64,000 nucleotides of DNA from Streptomyces diastatochromogenes (GTDB taxonomy: Bacteria > Actinomycetota > Actinomycetes > Streptomycetales > Streptomycetaceae). The notes under the pieces were generated by a model. That model was given only the letters and a program-made list of their open reading frames with translations. It made no database searches and was not told the DNA's origin. Below, in pieces: positions 21,610 to 31,535 of this stretch. Location of the stretch: NCBI GenBank assembly GCA_026913215.1, contig JAPTYK010000001.1:2418001-2482000 (forward strand), written 5' to 3'. The position numbers were made by a program, and so were the translations under genes. How positions within the stretch are numbered: position 1 is the first letter of the stretch; every line of letters begins with the position of its first letter.

Positions 21610-22596
21610 CTAGGCCCTCCGCAGCCTCGCCGCCCGTGCCACCGCGACCACCGCCTTCTCCAGGGCGTACTCCGGGTCGTCGCCCCCGCCCTTCACCCCG
21701 CGTCCGCCTCCGCGATCGCCCGCAGGGCCAGCGAGACCCCGTCGGGGGTCCAGCCCCGCATCTGCTGGCGGACGCGGTCGATCTTCCAGGGCGGCATGCC
21801 CAGCTCCCGCGCCAGGTCGGCGGGCCGGCCGCCCCGCGCCGAGGAGAGCTTGCCGATCGCCCGGACGCCCTGGGCCAGCGCGCTGGTGATGAGCACGGGC
21901 GCGACCCCGGTCGAGAGCGACCAGCGCAGGGCCTCCAGGGCCTCGGCGGCGCGGCCCTCGACGGCGCGGTCCGCGACGTTGAAGGAGGAGGCTTCGGCGC
22001 GGCCCGTGTAGTACCGCCCGACGACCGCCTCGTCGATCGTCCCGTCCACGTCGGACGTGAGCTGCGAGACCGCGGACGCGAGCTCCCGCAGATCGCTGCC
22101 GATCGAGTCCACGAGCGCCTGGCAGGCCTCGGGCGTGGCCGACCGCCCGAGCGCCCGGAACTCCTGCCGCACGAACGTCAGCCGTTCCGCCGGCTTCGTC
22201 GTCTTCGGGCAGGCGACCTCCGGGCCCCCGCCTTGCGCGCCGCGTCGAGCAGTCCCTGCCCTTGGCGCCGCCGGCGTGGAGGAGGACCAGCGAGATGTCC
22301 TCGATCGGGTCGTCCAGGTACGCCTTGACGTCCTTGACCGTGTCGGCGGAGAGGTCCTGCGCGTTCCGCACGACCAGCACCTTGCGCTCGGCGAAGAGCG
22401 AGGGGCTGGTGAGCTCCGCGAGGGCCCCGGGCTGGAGCTGGTCGGGGGTGAGGTCGCGCACGTCCGTGTCGGCGTCGGCGGCACGGGCGGCCGCCACCAC
22501 CTCCTGGACGGCGCGGTCGAGGAGCAGGTCCTCCTGCCCCACGGCGAGCGTCACGGGGCCGAGGAGGTCGTCGGGGGAAGTCTTTCTGGTGGCCAT
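21610..22596 (-). CDS. holA: DNA polymerase III delta subunit (frame breaks)
   Basis: Clamp-loader subunit that opens the beta clamp. The N-terminus MATRKTSPDDLLGPVTLAVGQEDLLLDRA, the core ALAELTSPSLFAERKVLVVRNAQDL, and the C-terminal helices GRYYTGRAEASSFNVADRAVEG, ALAQGVRAIGKLSSARGG and MPPWKIDRVRQQMRGW are all delta-family. Breaks near 22255, 22210 and 21697 split it into three frames; the end DDPEYALEKAVVAVARAARLRRA and its TAG at 21610-21612 are back in the first frame. Restored length is about 329 residues. Confidence 0.9.
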   Translation of the reverse strand: MATRKTSPDDLLGPVTLAVGQEDLLLDRAVQEVVAAARAADADTDVRDLTPDQLQPGALAELTSPSLFAERKVLVVRNAQDLSADTVKDVKAYLDDPIEDISLVLLHAGGAKGRDCSTRRARRGPGGRLPEDDEAGGTADVRAAGVPGARAVGHARGLPGARGLDRQRSAGARVRGLAAHVRRGRDDRRGGRRAVLHGPRRSLLLQRRGPRRRGPRRRGPGGPALVALDRGRARAHHQRAGPGRPGDRQALLGAGRPARRPGAGAGHAALEDRPRPPADAGLDPRRGLAGPAGDRGGGRGVKGGGDDPEYALEKAVVAVARAARLRRA

Positions 22597-22658
22597 CGCG
22601 GTCCAGCATCCCACGGGCCACTGACACCGTTGCCCGGGACGGGGACGAGAATGGCGGG

Positions 22659-22901
22659 GTGAGTGAACGACACGTACTGGTGCTCCCCGACCGCGACGCC
22701 GCCGAGGAGGTCGCCGAGGAGCTGCCCGACCGCTTCGGCCTGTCCGAGGAACCGCAGCTCGTGCGGGACGCCCTGGCCGGGGAGGACGACGCCGAGGACG
22801 CGCAGTGGCTGGTGGTCGTCGAGGACCCGGACTCCCGCCTCGACCCGGCGGCGCTGGACGCGCTGGCCGCCGAGTACGAGGGTTGGCTGGAGGCCCCTTA
22901 G
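22659..22901 (+). CDS. Small acidic hypothetical protein
   Basis: 80 residues, GTG start with GGCGGGG close upstream. Very acidic (EEVAEELPDRFG, AGEDDAEDAQWLVVVEDPD). No known domain. I recall a similar small gene opposite holA in streptomycetes, so it is probably real. Convergent with the YceI gene. Confidence 0.65.
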   Translation: MSERHVLVLPDRDAAEEVAEELPDRFGLSEEPQLVRDALAGEDDAEDAQWLVVVEDPDSRLDPAALDALAAEYEGWLEAP

Positions 22902-22919
22902 GACCGCCGGCCGTGTGCG

Positions 22920-23802
22920 TCAGCCCTTCTTGGGCACGATCTGGACGTCGAGGTCGATGCTGATGCTGGACCCGACGGCCGCGATGCCCCGCGCGAGCAG
23001 CGTCTGCCAGGTGAGGGTGAAGTCCTCGCGGTGCAGCTCGGTCGTGGCCCGGCAGGCGCCCCGGACCTCGCCCTCCAGGCCGTTGCCGAGGCCCAGGTAC
23101 TGGGTGTCCAGGGTCACCGTGCGGCTCACGCCGTGCAGGGTGAGCGCTCCGGTGACGCCCCAGCGGCTGCCGCCCCGGTGGACGAAGCGCTCGCTGTAGA
23201 ACTCCAGCGTCGGGTAGGCGCCGACGTCGAGGAAGTCGCCGGAGCGCAGGTGGTCGTCGCGCATCTGCACCCCGGTGTCGATGGAGGCCGCGTCGATGAC
23301 GACGTGCATCGCGGACTGCTCCATGCGCTCGGCGATCCGTACCGCTCCCGCGAAGCTGTTGAACCGGCCGTGGATCCGGGCGAGGCCGATGTGGCGTGCC
23401 GTGAAGCCGATCTGCGAGTGCAGGGGGTCGATCTCCCAGTCGCCCGGCTCGGGGAGCTGCGGCTGCGGCGCGACCTGGAGCAGGACGTCGCCGAGGCCGT
23501 GGTGCTCGCCCTCGGTGACGACGGCGCTGCCGTGGTACGGGTGTAGCCCTCGGACGTGACGGCGACCCGGTACTCCCCGCCGGCACGGTCGCGAGGACCG
23601 TGCCGTACGGGTCGGTCTCGCCTCCCAGGACCTTGCGGCCGGCCGTGTCGCTGACGACGAACTCGGCCTGCCGGACCGGTTCGTGCACGGGGTCGAGCAC
23701 CCGGCAGCTGAGCACGCCCGCCGAGGAGGGGACGGTAAGACCGGCGAGCGGGCCGCCGCGAGCGGCTCCCGCTCCGCGCTTCCCGAAGAGACGATCGAAC
23801 AT
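22920..23802 (-). CDS. YceI-like protein with N-terminal carrier-type domain (frame breaks)
   Basis: About 290 residues. The first about 100 form a CarboxypepD_reg/PEGA-like beta domain (LSCRVLDPVHEPVRQAEFVVSD, YGTVLATVPAGEYRVAVTSEGYTPYHG). The rest is a YceI lipocalin-like domain (WEIDPLHSQIGFTARHIGLARIHGRF, DHLRSGDFLDVGAYPTLEFYSERF), which binds polyisoprenoids in known members. Breaks near 23580 and 23540 fall in the first domain. ATG at 23800-23802. No clear signal peptide, so cytoplasmic location is possible. A palindrome lies 32 bases upstream. Confidence 0.8.
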
Positions 23803-23833
23803 TCTTCACGCACCCCCGTGCGAATCATTCACC

Positions 23834-23850
23834 ATGCAACGAAGTTGCAT
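23834..23850 (-). promoter_or_regulatory. Palindromic operator candidate upstream of YceI gene
   Basis: ATGCAAC-GAA-GTTGCAT, perfect 7-bp arms with a 3-base spacer, in an AT-richer patch 32 bases upstream of the YceI gene. The shape and sequence resemble MarR/TetR-class sites, but no regulator gene is adjacent. Confidence 0.5.
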
Positions 23851-23900
23851 TCGATCACCATTGAGGCGTTCGAGGCAAACGGGGTGAGTGGAGGCAAGTG

Positions 23901-24764
23901 TTACCGAGAGTCCGAATTGGGGATTCCGCTTCGCGCGGCCGGCAGGACGTCGAACTCGATGCCGAACAGCTCCCGGTACGCGCTCCTCACCTCCTCCTCC
24001 CCGTCGAGGACCCGCTCCTCGCGCTCGCCGCCCGCGCGGACGATCAGCTTCGGCGCGCTGAGCGTGATCCGCCCGTCCTCGGTGAGCAGGGAGCAGATGA
24101 GCGCCCGGGGGAAGTGCGAGTCCGGCGAGGTCTGGTGGTACCAGGCCCCGGCCGTGAAGTCGGCGAGCTCGCGCGGCCGCCGCTCCAGCCGGTACTTGGG
24201 CACCCCGTCCCGCAGCACGTCCAGGTCGCCGTCCGCGGTCTCCACGATCCGGAAGGTCCCGCCCGGGTCCTCCTGGTCGTCGCGCGCGTCGAAGGCCAGC
24301 GGGTAGTGGCTGTGGTCGCCGAACCCGACGTCGGCCAGCCACCGCTCCCCCTCCGCCGTCTCCACGAGCAGCGCCATGTGGTCGTAGGGGATGCCCGGCT
24401 TCCCGTCCGGCCCGAACACCCGCGCCTGGAGCAGCGCGACCCCGTACCCGAGCTCCCGCAGCAGGACGGCGAACGTCGTGTTGACCTCGTAGCAGAACCC
24501 TCCCCTGCGGGCGCCCACCACCTTGTCGAGGAGCGCCTTCTCGTCCAGGACGACGGGCTCGCCGAGGTGGAGGGAGAGGTTCTCGAAGGGCACGGTCCGC
24601 AGGTGACGGAGGTGCAGCTCGCGCAGCGCGGCGACGTCCGCGCACTCCGGCCGCTCCGCGCCGATGCGGCGCAGATAGGCGTCGACGGTGGCGGGTTCGA
24701 CGGCTTCGACAGGTCCGACGGGTTCGACGGGTTCGACGGGTTCGACGGGTTCGACTGTGGTCAT
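23901..24764 (-). CDS. Arylamine N-acetyltransferase
   Basis: Transfers acetyl from acetyl-CoA to arylamines or to a natural acceptor. 287 residues, intact. Catalytic triad Cys91 (RRGGFCYE), His129 (PYDHMALLV) and Asp145 (LADVGFGD). The first about 23 residues are an EPV repeat from a 9-bp array. In actinobacteria, members also act in macrolactam and other secondary metabolite routes, but no such genes are near. It is the sole gene between YceI and the MFS. Confidence 0.93.
   Translation of the reverse strand: MTTVEPVEPVEPVEPVGPVEAVEPATVDAYLRRIGAERPECADVAALRELHLRHLRTVPFENLSLHLGEPVVLDEKALLDKVVGARRGGFCYEVNTTFAVLLRELGYGVALLQARVFGPDGKPGIPYDHMALLVETAEGERWLADVGFGDHSHYPLAFDARDDQEDPGGTFRIVETADGDLDVLRDGVPKYRLERRPRELADFTAGAWYHQTSPDSHFPRALICSLLTEDGRITLSAPKLIVRAGGEREERVLDGEEEVRSAYRELFGIEFDVLPAARSGIPNSDSR
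24694..24756 (-). repeat. 9-bp repeats in N-acetyltransferase start
   Basis: Seven 9-bp units at the 5' end of the gene, encoding EPV/GPV/EAV tripeptides. Confidence 0.85.
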
Positions 24765-24808
24765 ACCGTCAGTCTGCCCGCTCGATGATCAACTCCTCAA
24801 TCGTCCCT

Positions 24809-26070
24809 TCACCCGACGGGCACCGATTCCCCTTCCTTCGCGGGCAGTTCCCGCATCTTCGGCAGCGGCGAGGGCAGCAGCCAGAGCACGGCGAGGGCGG
24901 CCCCGGCAGTGGCGATCCACAGCGTGGGGCGCAGCCCGATCGCGGTGCCGAGCAGGCCGCCGGCGAGTGCGCCGAGCGGGCGGAAGCCGTGGTTGAGGGT
25001 CCGGTAGGCGCCCATGACCCTGGCCCGCACGGCGTCGGGTATCAGTGCCATCTGGAGCGAGCCTGCGGCGATGTCGGCGAGCATCACGCCGACGCAGGAG
25101 AGGAACTCCGCGACGAACAGCACGCCCGCCACCAGCGGGAGCGGCCCGTCGGCCAGGGGGACCAGGAGCAGGGGAGGGTGAAGCCGAGGAAGCCCGCGAC
25201 GAGCGCGGCGCCGAGGCCGATCCGGCGGACGACCGCCCCGGCCCACACCGCCCCGAGGAGACCGCCCACGGCTCCGGCCGCGAGCACGAGGCCGAGCAGC
25301 CCCGCGCCGATGCCGAGCTCGGTGGTCGCGTAGAGCACGAAGAGGGTGGAGAACATGAAGTTGAAGAACTGGATCGTCCCGGAGGCCGCGAAGAGCGCGC
25401 GCATCGAACGTTCCCGCAGCACCCAGCGCAGCCCTTCGGTGAAGTGCCCCTTGGCCACGGGCGCCGGTGCGGGTTCGACCGGCTTGATCCGGGCCAGGTA
25501 CCCGGCCGACGCCAGATAGGTGAGGGCGTCCGCGACCAGCGCGAAGGGCGCGGTGAGGACCTGCACGAGCAGGCCCCCGATCCCGGGCCCCGCGAGCCAG
25601 GCCATCGAACGGCTGCCGTTGACCAGCGCGTTCGCCTGGACGTAGCGCTCGGTGGGGACGAGCGCGACGAACAGCGTCACGTTGCAGACCTCGAAGAGCA
25701 CGGTGAGCGCGCCGATCCCGAAGGCCACCGCGTACAGCTGGCCGAGCGTCAGCGCGTCCAGCGCGTAGGCGACGGGGAGGGTCAGCACCAGCGCCGCCCG
25801 CCCGAGGTCGGCCGCGATCATGGCCCGTCTGCGGCCGGCCCGCCGGTCGGCCCAGGCGCCGAACGGCAGGTTGAGCAGGAGGGCCGGCAGGAGTTCGGCG
25901 GTCTTGAGCAGGCCCATCGCCGTGGCGTCGGCGCCGAGGATCAGGACGGCCGCGAGCGGGATCGCGATGAGCGAGATCTGGTCCCCGACGAGGGAGACGG
26001 TCTGTCCGGTCCAGTAGCGGCGGAAGGTCCGCTCCCGCAGCAGGGCCGGTACGCGTTCCGCGAGGGCCAT
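24809..26070 (-). CDS. MFS efflux transporter (one frame break)
   Basis: About 420 residues, of the enterobactin exporter/MFS_3-like type. MALAERVPALLRERTFRRYWTGQTVSLVGDQISLIAIPLA starts helix 1, and the MFS loop-2/3 signature is FGAWADRRAGRRRAM. One base is lost near 25165, after GFTLP; the next frame gives LLLVPLADGPLPLVAGVLFVAEF and the C-terminus. ATG is 6 bases after the ArsR stop, preceded by GAGGAG, so the two genes are cotranscribed. The substrate is unknown; regulator and pump as a pair suggests drug response. Confidence 0.83.
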
Positions 26071-26075
26071 CTCGG

Positions 26076-26694
26076 TCACTCCTCTTCGTGGTCGGGGATG
26101 TCCTGGTCCAGGTAGGCGATCCGCAGGATGCTGACGGGGCGTGCGCCCTCGGGCCTGAGCGACGGGTCGGCCGAGCGCGCCTCGTAGGGCCGGAGCAGTG
26201 CGTCGATCCGCGCTCCGAGGTCGGTCAGCTCCCGGGGTGAGGTGGAGCAGGGAGTCGCCGAACTCCTCGGCCTCCCGCCACTCCCTCGGCAGCCGGTGCC
26301 GGTTCTCCATGGCCCGGGTGACCCGCTCGAAGTAGCGCTCGGCGACGGCGACGTTCAGCGCGTCCGCCGCTTCGGCGACCGTCGCGTCCTCGCTGTGCTC
26401 CGGCCACTCCGTGTACCGGGCCGTGGCCCGCCAGGGCTTCTCCCGCCCCCGCCCGCCGGGCGCCTCCTCCACCAGCCCGTACTTGGCGAGTATCCGCAGG
26501 TGGTAGGAGCAGCTGGCCACCGATTCGCCGGTCAGCTCAGCGGCCCGGGTGGCGGTGAAGGGCCCGCTGCTCCGCAGCAGCCCCACCAGCGACATCCGCA
26601 GCGGATGGGCGTAGGCCCGCAGGGCGCGCGGGTCGGTGAGTCGGATGCTGCGGGGCTGCTCGCCCCCGGACTGCGGTTCGCTGATCTCCGGCAT
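26076..26694 (-). CDS. ArsR-type winged-helix regulator (one frame break)
   Basis: About 206 residues. Winged helix: ALRAYAHPLRMSLVGLLRSSGPFTATRAAELTGESVASCSYHLRILAKYGLVEEAPG, followed by a helical C-terminal half (ADALNVAVAERYFERVTRAME). A break near 26235 (two bases lost or one gained) hides the end (ELTDLGARIDALLRPYEARS ... DIPDHEEE, TGA at 26076). Read as is, the regulator seems fused to the MFS. No Cys metal-site motif, so it is likely a drug- or ligand-sensing ArsR-like regulator of the downstream pump. Confidence 0.82.
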
Positions 26695-26698
26695 GATG

Positions 26699-26755
26699 AA
26701 AAGATATCTTTAGAAAGACTCCTTTACAAGGATCTCTTTGCAAGCATCTCTACAA
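26699..26755 (-). promoter_or_regulatory. AT-rich operator/promoter region of the ArsR gene
   Basis: AT-rich patch directly before the ArsR ATG, with AAAGATATCTTT (perfect palindrome, about 26700-26711) and two 14-bp-spaced copies of CAAGnATCTCT. Strikingly AT-rich for this genome. Likely operator of the autoregulated ArsR-MFS operon. Confidence 0.5.
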
Positions 26756-26776
26756 GCACCTTCCTTCTGGGCCGCC

Positions 26777-29491
26777 TCACCCTCCTCCCGGTACGGCCAT
26801 GAGCCCGCGCCCCGCCCCCACCACCGCGACGGCCCCGTCCCGATCGGTCCGCAGCACCCGCGCGCCACCCGCCCGCAGCGCCTCCAGCGTCCGGGCCGAG
26901 GGATGCCCGTACGGGTTGTCCCGCCCCGTCGACACCAGCGCGAGCCTCGGCCGCACCACCCCATCAGCCCCGGGTCCTGGTACGCGGAACCGTGATGGGC
27001 GACCTTCAGCACGTCCACCGGCCCGAGCCCCGGATGGAGCCGCCACAACGCCCGCTGGGCCGGCGGTTCGAGGTCCCCGAGAAGCAGCAGGCTCATCCCT
27101 CCGGCGGTACGGACGAGCAAGGTGACGCTGGCGTCGTTCGCCCCACCCCGGAGACCCCGCCCGTTCCCCACGGCCAGAGCACCCGCCACCCAGGGCCCCG
27201 ACCCTCCGCCGCTCCCCGGCACCGCTCGGATCAGCGGCACCCCGGCGGCGGCCGCCGTCCGCCGCACGAACGCCGCCTGGCCCGGCGGCTCTTCGAGCCC
27301 CGTGACCTGGATCGCCCCCACCGCTCTCCCCGCAACACCCCGGAAGCCCGGCCACATGGTCCGCGTGGAAGTGGGTGAGCACCAGCAACGGCACCCGCCG
27401 CACCCCGAGTTCACGCAGACAGCGGTCCACCGGTACGGGGTCCGGGCCCGCGTCCACCACGACGGCGGAGTCCCCGCCCGCCGCGAGCACCGTCGCGTCC
27501 CCTGCCCCACCTGGCACATCCCGAACGCCCAGCCCGGCGGCGGCCACCCGTGACCCACCGGTCCAGCGCCACCGGCCGCACCACCACCAGCAGGAGCAGC
27601 CCGGCGACGACCACGCCGACCACGCCCCGGTACGGCAGCCTGCGCGCCCCGAGAACCACCAGCACCGTGAGCAGCGCCCACGCCAGGCCGCCCCACCACC
27701 CACCGGGCCAGTCCAACTCGGCCCCCGGCAGCGCCGCCCCGTACGGGCCACCCACGCGATCCACCCGGCCGGCCATCCCGCCAGCCACGCCACCCCTCCG
27801 CCGCCGGCATCCAGACCGCCGCCAGGGCGAGCGCGGCGAACCCGCACACCGTCGCCGGCGCCACCGCGAGTTCGGCGACGAGGTTCGCCGGGACGGCGAC
27901 CAGGCTCACCCGGGCGGCGAACACCACCACGACCGGCGCGCACACCGCCTGCGCCGCCAGGGCCGCGCCCAGCGCCTCCGCCAACCGGCCGGGCACCCGG
28001 CGCCTCCGCAGCGCCTCGCTCCAGCGCGGGGCGATCGTCAGCAGCGCCCCGTGGCCAGCACCGAGAGCAGGAAACCGTAACTCCGCGCGAGCCAGGGTCG
28101 TAGAGCACCAGGACGAGAACGGCCGCGGCCAGCGCGGGGACGAGCGATCTCCGGCGTCCGGTCCCGATCGCGAGCAGTGCGACGAGCCCGCAGGCCGCGG
28201 CGCGCAGCACGCTCGGATCGGGCCGACAGACGATCACGAACGCGAGCGTCAGCCCGCCCCCGGCCAGCGCCGTGACCCGCAACGACAGTCCGATCCGGGG
28301 CGCGAGCCCGCCCCGCTCCACCTGGTGCGCCCGTCCGGGCCGCCCGATCAGCAGGAGCAGCACGATCGTGAGGTTGCTCCCTGAGACCGCCAGCAGGTGG
28401 GTGAGATCGGTCGCCTCGAACGCGTCCCGCAGCTCGGGGTGACCCTGGAGGTGTCCCCGACGACCAGTCCGGGCAGCAGGGCCCGCGCGTCCGGATCGAG
28501 CTTCCCGGTCGCCCTCCGCAACCCGGCCCGCAGATCCCCGCCGTCCGGTGCAGGGCACTCGGCGGACCGACGATCCTCGGCGGGCCTGCCCCGTCCACCT
28601 TGAGCACCGCCGCGAAGGGCTCGCCGGGGAGCAGCGGCGGCGCGAGCCGGGCACCGACCCGCAGCCGGGTGCTGGGGAGGAGCCGCAGCCACTCCTCCCG
28701 CCCCTTCCCCGACGGCACGATCAGCAGGACCGGCGCCCTGGTCCGGTGGACCGAGCCGTCCGACCGCTCGACCCGGGTCACCTCGCCGTCCAGAACGACC
28801 GAGACCGGCACCATCGCGTTGCCCCGGACCTTGGGCCGGGTGAGCCGTGGATCCGAGGTCACCACCACGTCCAGCCGCGCCCGCGCGTACTCCCGCGCCA
28901 GCTCCGGCACGGGCCCCGCCGGAGGTCCGCCGCGTGCAGCCCCGCCGAGGTGGCCCCGGCCGCCGCACAGAGCAGCACCCCGGCCCACGCGGTCGCCCGC
29001 AACCGCCACCCGGGCGTGGCCCCTGATGGAGGCGATCCACGACCTGCCCCCGTGCCACCCCGCCACCGCGCCGGGCCCCGCACCAGCAGGACCAGGGCCC
29101 CCACCAGACAGACCGTGACACCGGCCACCGTCCACCACCCGGTGATCCCCACGGCAAGGGCCGCCGCCACCCAGGCCGCCCCCGCGAGCGGAACGAGCCG
29201 GAGATCGATCGGCCCCTCCCGCCATACCGGCCCCCGCACACCGGACTCCCCATCGGCCCCCGTGACCCCAGCGACCCCATCGGCCCCAGCAGCCCTGCTA
29301 GTCCCACCGGTCCTACTGGCCCCATCAGGTCCACCGGCCCCATCGGCCCCACCAACCCCAGCAGCTCCAGCAGCTCCAGCAGCCCCAGCAGCCCCAGCAG
29401 CGACGTCACCGGCCACGGCATCACTCGCCACGCCGACGCCCGTCACACCGATGCCCGTCACACAGCCGTCGGCCATCCCGTCGCGCTTCAC
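26777..29491 (-). CDS. comEC: ComEC/Rec2 competence channel protein (many frame breaks)
   Basis: Inner-membrane DNA uptake channel. Restored it is about 900 residues: an Ala/Gly-rich N-terminus, several membrane helices, an OB-like DUF4131 stretch (ARLDVVVTSDPRLTRPKVRGN), the ComEC competence domain (DLTHLLAVSGSNLTIVLLLLIGRPGR, LVALLAIGTGRRRSL) and a C-terminal MBL domain with VLTHFHADHVAG and KVAHHGSAYQDP. At least six breaks lie near 28920, 28530, 28440, 28090, 28050 and 27550-27300. The GTG start overlaps the comEA stop (GTGA). Natural competence is not known in Streptomyces, so the role is unclear. Confidence 0.85.
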
Positions 29492-30484
29492 GGCCGGACC
29501 AAAGGTTCCAAATCGGCGAACCGACGCTCACCGATGCCGTTGACCTCCCGCAGCTCCCCGACCGACCGGAAGCCTCCGTGCTCCGTCCGGTGGTCGACGA
29601 TGTGCTGGGCGAGCACGGGTCCCACTCCCGGGAGGCCGTCGAGCTGTTCCGCCGTGGCCGTGTTGAGGCTCAGCGGCACCCCCGCCACGCCTCCCCCGGC
29701 ACCACCGCCCGGACCCGAGCCGCCCGCCGGCGTTCCCGGCAGACCGACCAGGACCTGCTCCCCGTCGAACAGGACACGGGCCCGGTTCACCCCGGTGAGA
29801 TCCGCGCCGGGCTCCACCCCACCCGCCGCCCGCAGGGCGTCCGCCACCCGTGAGCCGGCCGGCAGGGTCAGCACCCCGGGCCTGCGCACCTTGCCGCCGA
29901 CGTCGACGACGACCCGCGCCCCGGAAACCCCGGAAACCCCGGCGGCCCCGGAGACACCGACGGCCCCGGCAGCCCCGCCCCGGGCACCGCCCCACTCCCG
30001 CCCCCGAAGGGACCGACTCCCGTCCCGCCTCCCCGGGCCGGTTTTCGGCGCGGGCGCGGCCGCCACGGGAACGGCGGCGCGGACGAGTTCGGGAGCGCGC
30101 ACCTGTTCCGGCCGCCCGGTCCAGAAGTACGCGCCGGCGAGACCCGCGGCCACGAGCAGGACCACCGTCAGCGCGGCGAGTGCCCTCGGCTCCAGCCCGC
30201 ACCTGGTCTGCACCCACACCGGGGTCCGGTCGCGGAGCACGGCGGCCAGCCGTTCCCGCGCCCCTGGCGGGGAACCCCGCCCGGTGCCTCCGGAGCCTCC
30301 GGGCCTCCGGTGCGAACACCGGAAGCGGTGCCCACGCCGGCACCGGAGGCACCACCGTCGGGAACAGGGCCTCGCCCCGCCGTCGTACGGCGCCACCGGG
30401 CATCCGTCCGGGCCTGCTCGTCGGGGCACCCGCCGTGTCCGAGGTCCTGGGGGTGGTCGATGCGATAGGTGTACGAAGAGTCAT
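29488..30484 (-). CDS. comEA: ComEA-like DNA-binding protein (one frame break)
   Basis: About 330 residues. One membrane helix (RALAALTVVLLVAAGLAGAYFW) after a cytoplasmic N-terminus, then a low-complexity region, a SLBB domain (VVVDVGGKVRRPGVLTLPAGSRVADALRAAGG), and a C-terminal helix-hairpin-helix pair (SLNTATAEQLDGLPGVGPVLAQHIVDHRTEHGGF ... ELREVNGIGERRFADLEPL). That is the ComEA layout: membrane-anchored DNA receptor. The break is near 30270. Starts MTLRTPIASTT; operon with comEC. Confidence 0.87.
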
Positions 30485-30592
30485 GTCCGTGACGGTAGAG
30501 ATCACGGAAGGCCCGTGCGGAGCTCAGCCGACTTCCGTGGACAGACGCTCCGCTGTGGAAAACTCTCTCACCCATACGAGGGACGGAAGGGC

Positions 30593-31438
30593 TCAGCGCG
30601 GCGAGACGACGACCGCCAGGAGACCGGGGCCCGTGTGGGCGCCGATGACCGCGCCCACCTCGCTGACCTGGAGTTCCTCGATTCCCGGTACGCGTTCCCT
30701 GAGCCGGTCAGCGAGCGCGGCGGCTCGCTCCGGCGCGGAGAGGTGATGGACGGCGATGTCGACGGGGCCGGAACCGGCCCGTTCCACGGCGATCTCTTCC
30801 AGGCGTGCGATGGCCTTCGAGGCGGTGCGCACCTTCTCCCGCAGCTCGATCTTCCCGCCGTCGAGTTCGAGGAGCGGTTTCACCGCGAGCGCGGAACCGA
30901 GGAGTGCCTGCGCGGTCCCGATGCGTCCGCCCCTGCGCAGATAGTCCAGGGTGTCGACGTAGAAGTAGGCGGAGGTGCCGGCGGCGCGCTTCTCGGCCGC
31001 CGCGACCGCCTCGTCGAGGGAACCGCCCGCCTCCGCGACCTCCGCCGCCGCGAGGGCGCAGAAGCCCAGCGCCATGCCCATCATGCGGGTGTCCACCACC
31101 CGTACGGGCAGGGGGGCGTCCTTCGCCGCGAGCACGGCGGCGTCGTAGGTGCCGGAGACCTCGGCGGACAGGTGGAGCGAGACGACGCCCTGGGCGCCCG
31201 CCGCGGCGGCCGCGCGGTAGGCCTCGGCGAAGACCTCGGGGCTCGGCCGCGAGGTGGTGACGGACCGGCGCTTCTGCAGGGCCTCGGTCAGGGCCTTCGC
31301 CGAGATCTCCGTGCCCTCCTCGAGGGCGTGGTCGCCGATGACGACGGTCAGCGGGACCGTGGTGATCGCGTGGCGCTCCCTCGTCTGGCGTGGCAGGTAG
31401 GCCGTGGAATCGGTGAGGATCGCGACATGCCGGGACAT
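30593..31438 (-). CDS. DegV-family fatty-acid-binding protein
   Basis: 281 residues, intact. MSRHVAILTDSTAYLPRQ, ISTSRPSPEVF-like SVTTSRPSPEVFAEAYRAA, SLHLSAEVSGTYDAAVLAA and YFYVDTLDYLRRGGRIGTAQALLG match DegV proteins, which present fatty acids to fatty acid kinase. The start is at MSRHVAIL; an upstream in-frame extension is ignored. Stands alone between comEA and the membrane protein gene. Confidence 0.92.
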   Translation of the reverse strand: MSRHVAILTDSTAYLPRQTRERHAITTVPLTVVIGDHALEEGTEISAKALTEALQKRRSVTTSRPSPEVFAEAYRAAAAAGAQGVVSLHLSAEVSGTYDAAVLAAKDAPLPVRVVDTRMMGMALGFCALAAAEVAEAGGSLDEAVAAAEKRAAGTSAYFYVDTLDYLRRGGRIGTAQALLGSALAVKPLLELDGGKIELREKVRTASKAIARLEEIAVERAGSGPVDIAVHHLSAPERAAALADRLRERVPGIEELQVSEVGAVIGAHTGPGLLAVVVSPR

Positions 31439-31535
31439 GAGCGGGAGGTTACCCGCCGAGGCTGCCGTGCGGCAGCCCGGCCCCCCACCGGACACCCGTC
31501 CGTGCCCCGTCGCGGTCGTGCGCGGGGCCGTTCCG

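Noticed and set aside
25084..26694. A fused ArsR-MFS regulator/transporter protein
   Set aside because: The region between is scrambled by an indel near 26235; restoring it gives a regulator stop at 26076 and a normal MFS start with a ribosome site.
26777..30484. A complete natural competence system
   Set aside because: Only comEA and comEC are here; no pilus or comG-like genes are adjacent, and the two are common in Streptomyces without known competence.
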